This document shows positions 7,108 through 15,225 of a stretch of DNA of 16,143 nt, piece by piece. The position numbers and the translations under genes are program-made. A model generated the notes under the pieces. That model had not been told where the DNA came from. It did not search any database and saw nothing but the letters and a program-made list of their open reading frames with translations. This DNA comes from a bacterium (GTDB taxonomy: Bacteria > Latescibacterota > UBA2968 > UBA8231), in the NCBI GenBank assembly GCA_027593305.1, contig JAQCJA010000045.1, forward strand, positions 1 through 16,143. The letters run 5' to 3'. The number at the start of each line of letters is the position of its first letter. Position 1 is the first letter of the stretch.

Positions 7108-8016
7108 ATGCGTCGATTTGACCGAACCCCCACATATTCCGGCCCGGACGATCCGGCTCGCGGCCAGGTGCGCGCTACGCTGCAGCTGGGCGAGACCGTC
7201 ATCATCGAAACCGTCGGCGGTGCCGATCACGACTACGAGGCAGCCGGCGAGACCCGCGCCGGCATGATCGTCGCCGCCAATACGGCACGCCACTCGCGGC
7301 CCGGCGGACCCTTCATCATCGAGGGCATTGAGCCGGATGACTGGGTCGCCATCGAGATCCTCGATATGCAGGTCGGGCCGTACGGTTTCTATCGGAATGC
7401 CGGACCTCACTGGGGCTACTGGCGCTGCGTCGCCCCCGTGCGCGACGGCTTGATTCACTTTCCGCCGGACTTCGTTGTTCCCGTGCGACCCATGATCGGC
7501 GTGATCCAGCTGGAATCGGTGGCGCCCCATCCGATCGACCACGGTGGCAACATGGATTTCAACTCGATCCAGCCGGGCAGCACGGTGCACATCCGGGCGC
7601 AACGTGCCGGCGGCTACCTGTCGCTGGGTGATACCCATGCACGTATGGGGGACGGCGAACTGACGGCGGCCGGTGTCGAGATCGACGCCGTGGTCACGCT
7701 CAAGGTGGATCGATCCCCCGGCTTCCCCAACAGCAGTCCCGTGGTGGAGACAACGGGATACGTCGAGAGCCGCCACGAGTGGCTCACCAGCGGCATCGGT
7801 GAGACCTGGGGTGATGCGCTGAAGAAGGCGTGGACGGAGATGGTCGCCCTCATCATCGACCGCTATGACACGAGCTTCGAATACGCCAACATGATCGTCG
7901 GCACGATTGCGGATGCGCGCCCCGGTTTTGCCACGGAGTACATCGGCAGTTACTGCACGGTGCAACTGGCGATCACCAAGGAGTTGCGGCGCACCGGTAC
8001 GCCGTACAAGCCCTGA
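7108..8016 (+). CDS. Acetamidase/formamidase family protein (FmdA/AmdA)
   Basis: The 302-residue sequence has the family hallmarks in order: a beta-rich N-terminal half, GPHWGYWR (about 99-106), the strand PMIGVIQL (128-135), HGGNMDFN (145-152), and the loop GDTHARMGDGE (174-184), which carries metal- and substrate-binding His and Asp residues in this family. A conserved C-terminal helix region (GDALKKAWTEMVALII) follows. Members hydrolyse short-chain amides such as formamide or acetamide to ammonium plus the acid. Length matches the shorter acetamidase branch rather than the roughly 400-residue formamidases. There is no signal peptide, so it is cytoplasmic. It follows the barrel-like gene by 26 bp and converges on PhyH-3 with a 12-bp gap. 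True substrate specificity cannot be read from sequence. Confidence 0.9.
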   Translation: MRRFDRTPTYSGPDDPARGQVRATLQLGETVIIETVGGADHDYEAAGETRAGMIVAANTARHSRPGGPFIIEGIEPDDWVAIEILDMQVGPYGFYRNAGPHWGYWRCVAPVRDGLIHFPPDFVVPVRPMIGVIQLESVAPHPIDHGGNMDFNSIQPGSTVHIRAQRAGGYLSLGDTHARMGDGELTAAGVEIDAVVTLKVDRSPGFPNSSPVVETTGYVESRHEWLTSGIGETWGDALKKAWTEMVALIIDRYDTSFEYANMIVGTIADARPGFATEYIGSYCTVQLAITKELRRTGTPYKP

Positions 8017-8028
8017 CTTTCAGTTTTC

Positions 8029-8841
8029 TCACGCCGGTGCCACGCGCTGCCACTCCATCCACTGCGTCAGTTCGCGCTGGGTCTCGTTGAAACGGGCGCG
8101 AACCTGCGGGGGGAACACGTAGTGGTTGATGTTGCCCTGGTTGCCGGCGAGCAGTTCACGCATGGCGGGGTTGTAGGTGGCGTCAATGTAGTTGAAGTAG
8201 AGGTTCGTGCGGTGGCCATCGGTGGTCTTGTTCGTCCCGGTGTGCAACAGGGTCTCGGAGAACATGACGACATCACCCGCCTCGCCGGTGACCCGCATCG
8301 TACCCGGCAATTCCCGGCTGCGATAGTCAGCCATGGGCAGGTCGATCTCGGACTTGTGCGCCCCCGGGACGACGGCCAGACAGCCATCTTCGGGACCGTT
8401 GTCGGTGAGCAGCAGCACACAGTTGAGCATGCGCGTGCGCACCTTTCCCTGGCGGACCGAATAGTCGTCAGGATTCAGCCCCCGGTGCCAGCCGCCCCAG
8501 GGGGTGCCCAGGGTCTTGTCGATGGCCCAGGTGTTGACCAGTTGCGGGTGCTGCATCCAGGCGCGCAGTCGATCGACGATGGGCGGCAGGCTGATGAGAT
8601 CATCGAATACGTCCGTCCACAGGGGCAGGCCGTTGATTCGGCGCTGGCCCTCTGATAGTTGTATCGTCGTCTGCCCGCGGACCCCGTCCCGCTGCAACCA
8701 CGCATCCTCATAAGAGCACTCGAAGAGCCGCTCGAGTTCTGCCAGGTAGCGGCTGCACAGGCTGGTATCGAGCACCCTGCGCAGAATCACAAAGCCCTGT
8801 GCATCAAACTGGAACGTGTCGGCAAGCGGTACGTCGGTCAT
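8029..8841 (-). CDS. PhyH family protein 3 with HxG in place of the HxD iron motif
   Basis: This 270-residue protein starts at ATG 8841 with GGAGA about 9 nt upstream; a longer in-frame start at 8895 adds residues unlike the family. The overall pattern is PhyH-like: DAQGFVILRRVLDTSLCSRY at the N-terminus, LNCVLLLTDNGPEDGCLAVVPG in the core, distal His200 (SETLLHTGT) and Arg211 (GHRTNLYFNYI). The proximal motif, however, is His119-Arg120-Gly121 (GGWHRGLNPDD), so the carboxylate iron ligand is glycine. PhyH-1 and PhyH-2 in this window both keep HQD. Loss of this Asp leaves room for a halide in Fe/2OG halogenases such as SyrB2 (HxA) and WelO5 (HxG). It can also mark proteins using a nearby acid (Asp125/Asp126) or lacking oxygenase activity. 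It is divergently placed from the HpcH/HpaI aldolase gene. Confidence 0.85.
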   Translation of the reverse strand: MTDVPLADTFQFDAQGFVILRRVLDTSLCSRYLAELERLFECSYEDAWLQRDGVRGQTTIQLSEGQRRINGLPLWTDVFDDLISLPPIVDRLRAWMQHPQLVNTWAIDKTLGTPWGGWHRGLNPDDYSVRQGKVRTRMLNCVLLLTDNGPEDGCLAVVPGAHKSEIDLPMADYRSRELPGTMRVTGEAGDVVMFSETLLHTGTNKTTDGHRTNLYFNYIDATYNPAMRELLAGNQGNINHYVFPPQVRARFNETQRELTQWMEWQRVAPA

Positions 8842-8970
8842 TGAATTGTTTCTCCGGAAGTGAACTTCGCAGGCGATGGGCCAGAATCCCGTCAAGCTCC
8901 TGCATTCTTATCATCCACGAAAGTCCCTGCAGGCCTATTTTACTACCAATCCGCCGTACACCTGCCCAAC

Positions 8971-8978
8971 GGAAAGAG
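8971..8978 (+). promoter_or_regulatory. Ribosome binding site deciding the TTG start of the HpcH/HpaI gene
   Basis: GGAAAGAG ends 7 nt before TTG 8986, where homology to HpcH/HpaI proteins begins (RTSKVLAKIRDG). The upstream in-frame sequence back to 8860 overlaps the divergent leader and does not resemble the family. Confidence 0.55.
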
Positions 8979-8985
8979 TCCAACG

Positions 8986-9750
8986 TTGAGAACGAGCAAG
9001 GTCCTGGCAAAGATCCGCGACGGCCGTTGCGCCCGTGTCGTCGCTCTGGGGCATTACCTGCCCTTCTATATCCGATACGCCGCACATCATGGGTTTGACG
9101 CCATCTGGCTCGATCTCGAACACCGGGCGATGGAGGGGCGCGAAGTACAGAGTCTGCTGGCGATGTGCCATCAGTTCGACATCGATGCCATGGTACGGGC
9201 GCCGACGACGGAACGGACCCTGCTCTACCGGTACCTGGAGGATGGCGCAGCGGGGCTGTTGATGCCTCTTGTGGCGGACGCAGCCGAAGCGCGGCACATT
9301 GCGCAGGCTGTCAAGTTTCCGCCCATCGGCAATCGCGGCCTCGATGGCGCCGGCCTGGACGCGGACTTCGCTCTGGGCGGCGGCGACTTCACCGAAGATG
9401 CCAACGGCGAAACCTTCGTCTTTGCGCAGATCGAAACGGCTCAGGCGCTGGCCAACGCCGAGGCGATCGCCGCCGTGGAGGGCATCGACGGGCTGTTCAT
9501 CGGCCCTGCCGATCTCGGTCTGCGCCTGGGACTGGTCGACGGCAGTCCCAGCCTCCAGGAGGCGACGGCACACATTGCCGATGTCGCCAGGGACCACGGC
9601 AAGGCCTGGGGGATTGCCGGCGGCGGCCCCGCCGAGTGGAAAACATACCGACAGATGGGCGCACAGATGCTCATTGGCGCCGGTGATTTTGCCCTGACGG
9701 GGGTGTTGGCGGCGGCGCAGAAAAACTTTGATGAGGTCTTCGGCGAGTGA
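8986..9750 (+). CDS. HpcH/HpaI aldolase/citrate lyase family protein
   Basis: With the TTG start at 8986 the product is 254 residues, the normal length for this class II pyruvate-aldolase family. Key residues align with E. coli HpaI: His46 (DLEHR, the catalytic His), Arg71 (MVRAPT, pyruvate binding), Glu150 (FAQIE) and Asp176 (GPADLG) as the divalent-metal ligands. The family performs retro-aldol cleavage of 2-keto-3-deoxy or 4-hydroxy-2-oxo acids to pyruvate plus an aldehyde. In this neighbourhood it could act on sugar-acid or aromatic-derived intermediates, though the substrate is not evident. Its TGA overlaps the GTG of the phosphatidylserine decarboxylase gene (GTGA), implying coupled translation although no pathway link is known. 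It is divergent from PhyH-3 across a 144-bp gap. Confidence 0.9.
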   Translation: MRTSKVLAKIRDGRCARVVALGHYLPFYIRYAAHHGFDAIWLDLEHRAMEGREVQSLLAMCHQFDIDAMVRAPTTERTLLYRYLEDGAAGLLMPLVADAAEARHIAQAVKFPPIGNRGLDGAGLDADFALGGGDFTEDANGETFVFAQIETAQALANAEAIAAVEGIDGLFIGPADLGLRLGLVDGSPSLQEATAHIADVARDHGKAWGIAGGGPAEWKTYRQMGAQMLIGAGDFALTGVLAAAQKNFDEVFGE

Positions 9751-10658
9751 CCCCGACAAGTGCCGTGCAGTGCTGGGACCGACAACAGGGCTGTGTTGTT
9801 GATGAACGGATCCCGCACGAATCCCTGCTGCGCTGGCTGTACGGCACGACCTCCGGCAGGCTTGCGGCCGAGCTGTGCTGCAGCCGGCACTTCGTCTCCT
9901 GCCTTGCTACCTGGTGGAGCCACGGTTCGGGGTCGCGTCGCCGCATCGAAGTCTTCACCCGTATGTATGACGTGGCGATGGCCGACTACGAGCCGGTCGC
10001 CTATACCAGTTTCAATGATTTTTTCATTCGTCGTTTCCGCGCCGGTGCACGCACCTTCTGCGATCAGCCCGAGCGCCTGCCGGCCTGGGCCGAGGGCGCC
10101 TGCCTCGGGTGGGAGCGCGTGCTGGGGACGGAGACGTTCCCGGTGAAGGGGGAGCACCTTACGCCGGCGGCGTTGCTCGGCAGCCCCGAAAAGGCGGCGC
10201 CTTTCGAGGGCGGGCCGCTACTCATCATCCGCCTGCGCCCGCAGGACTACCACCGCTTCCACTTCGCCGAAGGCGGGCAGATCCTCGACCACTACCGCGT
10301 GCCCGGGCGTCTGCACTCGGTCAACCTGCTCAGCCTGCGGCATCGCTCCAACATCCTGGCCAGCAATGAGCGGCAAGTGACGATGCAGCAGACGGCACGC
10401 TTTGGCCGCCTCGCCTACGTTGAGGTGGGCGCCATGCTCGTAGGTCGCATCGTGCAGCAGGACACACAAGACGTGGCGCGCGGCAGCGAAAAGGGCTACT
10501 TCGAATACGGTGGTTCCACGGTGGCATTGCTCGGTGAGCGGGGGGCGTGGGTGCCGGACGAGGATCTGTGCACACGAACCGCAGGCAGCATGGAGACCCT
10601 CGTGCGTCTTGGCACACCCATTGCGACGGCAGCACCTGCCTCAGGATCGGCAGCATAG
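9747..10658 (+). CDS. psd: Phosphatidylserine decarboxylase (proenzyme)
   Basis: This 303-residue protein has the hallmarks of phosphatidylserine decarboxylase, which makes phosphatidylethanolamine at the inner membrane using a self-generated pyruvoyl group. Visible are YTSFNDFFIRRFR (86-98), the DYHRFHF block with His169 and His172 (residues equivalent to E. coli His144 and His147), NLLSLRHRSNILASNER, and the self-cleavage site GGST at 255-258, with Ser257 expected to become the pyruvoyl group. The N-terminal region (SAVQCWDRQQGCVVDE...) resembles the clostridial-type branch. Oddity: the PADG motif containing catalytic Asp90 of E. coli reads WAEG, with Glu116 at that position. The start GTG 9747 overlaps the aldolase stop by 4 nt. 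A methyltransferase gene follows 87 bp later. Confidence 0.88.
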   Translation: MTPTSAVQCWDRQQGCVVDERIPHESLLRWLYGTTSGRLAAELCCSRHFVSCLATWWSHGSGSRRRIEVFTRMYDVAMADYEPVAYTSFNDFFIRRFRAGARTFCDQPERLPAWAEGACLGWERVLGTETFPVKGEHLTPAALLGSPEKAAPFEGGPLLIIRLRPQDYHRFHFAEGGQILDHYRVPGRLHSVNLLSLRHRSNILASNERQVTMQQTARFGRLAYVEVGAMLVGRIVQQDTQDVARGSEKGYFEYGGSTVALLGERGAWVPDEDLCTRTAGSMETLVRLGTPIATAAPASGSAA

Positions 10659-10745
10659 CCTGCAGAGATCCCTGTCGGGCCCGAAGTTTTTCGACGTACG
10701 GCGCCAGTACACGCCACTCAACCCTGCGGAAGGAAAGACAAGGCA

Positions 10746-11501
10746 ATGGACCGCAAAGCCTCGATTCAACGGCAGTTCGGTGCCACTGCCGAACGCTACC
10801 GCACCAGCAGCTACCACACGAATGCTCCGGATCTGCAGGCGCTGTATGCCGCAGCCGACCTGCAGGGCACGGAACACGTACTCGACCTTGGCACGGGCAC
10901 GGGCAATACGGCGGTCGCCGTGGCCCGCAGCGCGGCACACGTCGTCGGCATCGATCTGACGGAGGCGATGCTGGCGCAGGCCCGTGGACTGGCGCAGGAA
11001 CAGGGCATCAACAATGTGAGCTTTGAACTGGGGGACGCGCAGGCGCTGCCCTATGCTGACAACAGCTTTGATCTGGTCACCTGCCGGGTCTGCGCGCATC
11101 ACTTTGCCGACCCCGTGGCGGCTGTGCGCGAAACAGCGCGGGTGCTGCGGCCCGGTGGCACAGTGCTCTGGGGGGATACTACCGCCCCCGAGGATCCGGC
11201 GCAGGACACCTTCCTCAACTGCATCGAACTGCTGCGGGACCCATCCCACGTACGCGACTACAGTGTGTCCCAGTGGCAGCAGATGTTTGCCGTTGCCGGC
11301 CTGAGTGCTGTCGTCGAAGGCAACTGGCCCACGGACCTGCCTTTCGACGACTGGACGCAGCGCATGCAGACGCCGGAGCCGGAGCAGGTCGCCCTGCGCC
11401 GGCTGTTCGACGGGGCGACGGCGCAGATCCGCGACGCCTTTCGCATACGCACCACACCGCACGCGTTCGCCATCCCCATCACCCTGCTGCGAGCCTGCTG
11501 A
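10746..11501 (+). CDS. Class I SAM-dependent methyltransferase (UbiE/Methyltransf_11 type)
   Basis: This 251-residue protein has the SAM-binding motif I HVLDLGTGTGNTA (about 44-56), an acidic residue after beta2 (VVGIDLTEAM, Asp70), the GDAQALPYADNSFDLV segment (motif II region) and LRPGGTVLWGD, all typical of UbiE-like methyltransferases. An HH pair in RVCAHHFADP stands where the family often has a His-Phe sequence. The start is supported by GGAAGGAAAG (10728-10737), 8 nt upstream. The acceptor is unknown. Because the preceding gene makes phosphatidylethanolamine, one option is a phosphatidylethanolamine N-methyltransferase, but the sequence alone does not separate this from quinone, small-molecule or other UbiE-like methylation. 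The 87-bp gap makes joint transcription possible but not certain. Confidence 0.85.
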   Translation: MDRKASIQRQFGATAERYRTSSYHTNAPDLQALYAAADLQGTEHVLDLGTGTGNTAVAVARSAAHVVGIDLTEAMLAQARGLAQEQGINNVSFELGDAQALPYADNSFDLVTCRVCAHHFADPVAAVRETARVLRPGGTVLWGDTTAPEDPAQDTFLNCIELLRDPSHVRDYSVSQWQQMFAVAGLSAVVEGNWPTDLPFDDWTQRMQTPEPEQVALRRLFDGATAQIRDAFRIRTTPHAFAIPITLLRAC

Positions 11502-11554
11502 TCACCCCTTGAAGAGCGCCGCTTTCCCGTCGAGTGTAGCCGACCGGAAGCAGT

Positions 11555-11586
11555 GCCAGAGGAATTCAGCCAGAGGAATTCAGCCA
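11555..11586 (+). repeat. Tandem 14-bp repeat in the leader of the GH4 gene
   Basis: The unit GCCAGAGGAATTCA occurs at 11555-11568 and 11569-11582, followed by a partial GCCA. Each copy carries AGAGGA, the same six bases as the apparent ribosome site of the GH4 gene at 11590-11595. It could be a recent slippage duplication or a decoy ribosome-binding element. Confidence 0.8.
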
Positions 11587-11589
11587 CAA

Positions 11590-11595
11590 AGAGGA
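11590..11595 (+). promoter_or_regulatory. Ribosome binding site of the GH4 gene
   Basis: AGAGGA lies 7 nt before ATG 11603. Two further AGAGGA copies lie upstream at 11558 and 11572 in the tandem repeat. Confidence 0.6.
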
Positions 11596-11602
11596 CACAC
11601 AG

Positions 11603-12976
<1,374 letters not shown>

Positions 12977-12982
12977 TCCCGC

Positions 12983-13399
12983 CTAGAAGGTGTCCCACCT
13001 GGACATGTCATCGTCGGCTGCCATCACACCCAGGTAGATATTGATGAAGGTCAACACCTTGCATCCGGGTTCGAGGTGGCCACCGAAGGCGATCTTGTCA
13101 TCGGTGAAGGTGATGTGGGCGTGGACACGGCCGGAGAGCACACCGCCGGTGATGGCAACGACGTCGAGAGCTTTCTCGCCCCTGGGATACTCCTCGGCAG
13201 GGGGCAGATCACCGCTGGCAACCACGTGGAAGTGGTAGTGGGTCACCGAGCCAAAGGCGCTGAGAAACACGGCGTTGTGGATCTTCTGCTCGGTGACGAA
13301 CTGCCGCAGGGATTCCAGGATGTCGTCACCATTGTTCAGATGCAGGGCGTAGATGTCGGTGAAATTCGTTCGGATGTGATGCACGTCTCGTTCTCCCAT
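12983..13399 (-). CDS. PPC (DUF296) domain protein
   Basis: From ATG 13399 this is a 138-residue single PPC domain. It has LHLNNGDDILESLRQFV near the N-terminus, the Gly-rich strand FLSAFGSV, HYHFHV (54-59), and the hallmark GGVLSGRVHAHI and FGGHLEPG segments, whose His93, His95 and His108 are the likely Zn-binding set. In plants PPC domains form trimers in AHL proteins; stand-alone bacterial members are trimers of unknown function. A longer frame opening at TTG 13453 adds residues without family resemblance; the ribosome site for 13399 is weak, so the start is moderately certain. It is divergent from the M19 dipeptidase gene (86-bp gap) and convergent with the GH4 gene. Confidence 0.85.
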   Translation of the reverse strand: MGERDVHHIRTNFTDIYALHLNNGDDILESLRQFVTEQKIHNAVFLSAFGSVTHYHFHVVASGDLPPAEEYPRGEKALDVVAITGGVLSGRVHAHITFTDDKIAFGGHLEPGCKVLTFINIYLGVMAADDDMSRWDTF

Positions 13400-13485
13400 G
13401 TGAGTGTCTGCAGATCCGTGGATGACAAGGGCAAATCCGGGTCCCTCATGCAACTGGCACCATCGCCAAGGGATGTGAGAAAGTC

Positions 13486-14523
13486 ATGAAAAAGATCACA
13501 CTCGAGCAAGCCCGTGTTGTGCACGATCGGTTGCTGGTCTTTGATGGCCACAACGATACCCCTGTGGAGCGCGTCGCCCGTGGCGAGGCCCCCTTCGGCT
13601 GGCTGCAGCGGGACCCGGCGTACCACATGGATGTGCCGCGCATGCGGGAGGGCGGCTTCGACGGCGGCTTCTTCATCGTCGGCAATGGTGTCATCGCCAA
13701 CGTCTGGGTGACAACGCAACGAACACTGGCGCAGATCGAGGCCCATCCCGAGATCTTCCGCCTGGTGCTCCGCTCAAGCGACGTTGACGCCGCCCGCGCC
13801 GCCGGGCAGATCTCGGTGCTGATCACGGTGGAGGGAGCCGGGCGCTGGCTCGAAGGAAGTGTCGATACACTGCACCTGCTGCACCGCCTCGGTCTGCGCG
13901 CTCTCGGCATCACGCATGGGGAGGGCGGCGCCGAGGCGACCATGCTGCAGGGCAATCGCAGCGAGTTTGGGCCGTGTACGTCCGCCGAGCGCGAGTCGGC
14001 GCGGCGTGAACTGGCGGGGCTGACCGACTTCGGTCGCGATGTGCTGCGCGTCAGCAACGATCTGGGCATTGTCACCGACCTGTCCCATATCAACGACAAA
14101 GCCTTCTACGAGGTCCTCGAGCTGTCGCGTCTGCCGGTGACGATGACCCACACCGCCGCTTTCGGCGTCTGTCCCCACTGGCGTTGCCTTACCGATGATC
14201 AGATTCGTGCCCTGGCGGATGCCGGTGGTGTGCTCGGTATCGCCTTCGCACCGATGTTCATCGATGCCGTGGCGCCGACCATCGAGCGTCTCGTTGATCA
14301 CGTCGCCTATGTGGCCGAACTGGTCGGCGTCGATCACGTCGGCATCGGCTCCGACTACGACGGCCTGGGCGCCAATGACGTGACGGTTGTGCCCGATGTC
14401 AGCCGACTGCCTGAACTGACGCAGGCGCTGCTGGCGCGCGGTTTCACCGAGGACGAAGTCGGGCGCATCTGGTCCGGGAACTTCATGCGTCTGCTGCGCG
14501 CCACCATCGACACCACCGCCTGA
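13486..14523 (+). CDS. Membrane dipeptidase (renal dipeptidase-like, peptidase M19)
   Basis: This 345-residue amidohydrolase-superfamily protein has the M19 di-zinc site: His22-x-Asp24 in FDGHNDTP, the bridging Glu116 in ITVEGAGR, His201 in TDLSHIND, His222 in MTHTAAFG and Asp290 in GIGSDYDG. LTDFGRDVLRVSNDLGIVTDLSH is a strongly conserved M19 stretch. The family hydrolyses dipeptides, including D-residue-containing ones, and some members act on beta-lactams. There is no signal peptide or membrane anchor, so despite the family name it is cytoplasmic, like many bacterial members. Full length. It is followed 18 bp downstream by the DNA glycosylase gene, so the two may be cotranscribed without a functional link. 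The ATG is preceded by GTGAGAAAG. Confidence 0.9.
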   Translation: MKKITLEQARVVHDRLLVFDGHNDTPVERVARGEAPFGWLQRDPAYHMDVPRMREGGFDGGFFIVGNGVIANVWVTTQRTLAQIEAHPEIFRLVLRSSDVDAARAAGQISVLITVEGAGRWLEGSVDTLHLLHRLGLRALGITHGEGGAEATMLQGNRSEFGPCTSAERESARRELAGLTDFGRDVLRVSNDLGIVTDLSHINDKAFYEVLELSRLPVTMTHTAAFGVCPHWRCLTDDQIRALADAGGVLGIAFAPMFIDAVAPTIERLVDHVAYVAELVGVDHVGIGSDYDGLGANDVTVVPDVSRLPELTQALLARGFTEDEVGRIWSGNFMRLLRATIDTTA

Positions 14524-14541
14524 AACGGACGGGCTCGCCCA

Positions 14542-15162
14542 ATGCAACTGCTGACACAGGCAACGCTGGTGGCAGGGACAGAGGTGCTTTGCCGACAGGA
14601 TCCTGTCCTGGGGGCGTGGATGGCGCGCGTCGGCCCCGTGACGCTGCGCCGCCACCGGCATCGCTTCGGGGCGCTTTGTCGTACCATCTGCTCGCAGCAG
14701 GTGGCAAAAAAGGCGGCGGAAACCGTCTACGGTCGGTTCCTCGCCCACTTTGCACCCGGGCGGGCGCCGGATCCGGCGCGCCTGCTGCAGCTGTCAACGG
14801 AAACACTGCGTGCCTGTGGCCTGACGGGGGCGAAAGCAAAGTATCTGCACGCGCTGGCCGAAGCGTTCCACGAGGGCGAACTCGGTCGTCTGCGCTTCGC
14901 CCGACTCAGCGATCAACAGATCATCGATGCTCTCATCGAGGTGCCAGGGCTGGGCATCTGGTCGGCGGAGATGTTTCTCATCTTCTCCGTTGGCCGCGCC
15001 GATATTTTCAGCATCGGTGATCTGGCCCTGCGCAACGGTGTGCAGCGCGTGCTCGAACGGGAGATGACACACGGCGAGATTGCGCAGGTCGCCACGCGCT
15101 GGTCCCCCTTCCGGAGCATTGCCAGCCTGTATCTGTGGAAGATCGCCCACTGGCAACCGTAG
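14542..15162 (+). CDS. DNA-3-methyladenine glycosylase II-like protein (AlkA-type HhH-GPD)
   Basis: This 206-residue HhH-GPD superfamily protein has the family's TICSQQVAKKAAETV helix (48-62), the helix-hairpin-helix LIEVPGLGIWSAE (131-143), and the following DIFSIGDLALRNG, in which Asp160 corresponds to the catalytic Asp of AlkA (Asp238 in E. coli). It excises alkylated purines from DNA to start base-excision repair. It lacks the AlkA N-terminal domain, as do shorter MAG-type bacterial enzymes of about 200 residues. It starts at ATG 14542, close behind the dipeptidase gene, with no strong ribosome site. Specificity among alkylated bases is not predictable here. It converges on the LarA-like gene across a 63-bp gap containing a hairpin. 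Confidence 0.9.
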   Translation: MQLLTQATLVAGTEVLCRQDPVLGAWMARVGPVTLRRHRHRFGALCRTICSQQVAKKAAETVYGRFLAHFAPGRAPDPARLLQLSTETLRACGLTGAKAKYLHALAEAFHEGELGRLRFARLSDQQIIDALIEVPGLGIWSAEMFLIFSVGRADIFSIGDLALRNGVQRVLEREMTHGEIAQVATRWSPFRSIASLYLWKIAHWQP

Positions 15163-15178
15163 TCCCAACTCGAAGGAC

Positions 15179-15196
15179 CTGCTGTCCCTGCTGTCC
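15179..15196 (+). repeat. Two tandem copies of CTGCTGTCC
   Basis: The 9-nt unit CTGCTGTCC is repeated at 15179-15187 and 15188-15196 between the convergent glycosylase and LarA-like genes. It overlaps the left arm of the hairpin at 15193-15216. Confidence 0.6.
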
Positions 15197-15216
15197 CGGG
15201 CTTTGCTCCCGGCGAC
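15193..15216. terminator. Hairpin between convergent genes (possible terminator)
   Basis: GTCCCGGG (15193-15200) pairs with CCCGG plus GAC (15208-15216, with one bulged C at 15213) around loop CTTTGCT. No T tract follows, so this is a structural candidate only. Its place between two convergent stops (15162 and 15226) supports a shared termination role. Confidence 0.35.
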
Positions 15217-15225
15217 GCTCCACCT

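Noticed and set aside
7075..7965. 296-residue minus-strand open frame
   Set aside because: It is fully antisense to acetamidase/formamidase, which has clear family motifs on the + strand.
8842..8985. Promoter pairs in the divergent PhyH-3/aldolase gap
   Set aside because: The best match, minus-strand TTGACG, has a poor -10 at the right spacing; no pair stands out on either strand.
10675..10691. TCGGGCCCGA palindrome followed by TTTTT as a terminator after psd
   Set aside because: A perfect 10-nt palindrome leaves only about 3 stem pairs once a loop is allowed, too weak for a convincing terminator.
13774..14748. 324-residue minus-strand open frame
   Set aside because: It is antisense to the well-supported M19 dipeptidase and the glycosylase start; its composition is shadow-like.
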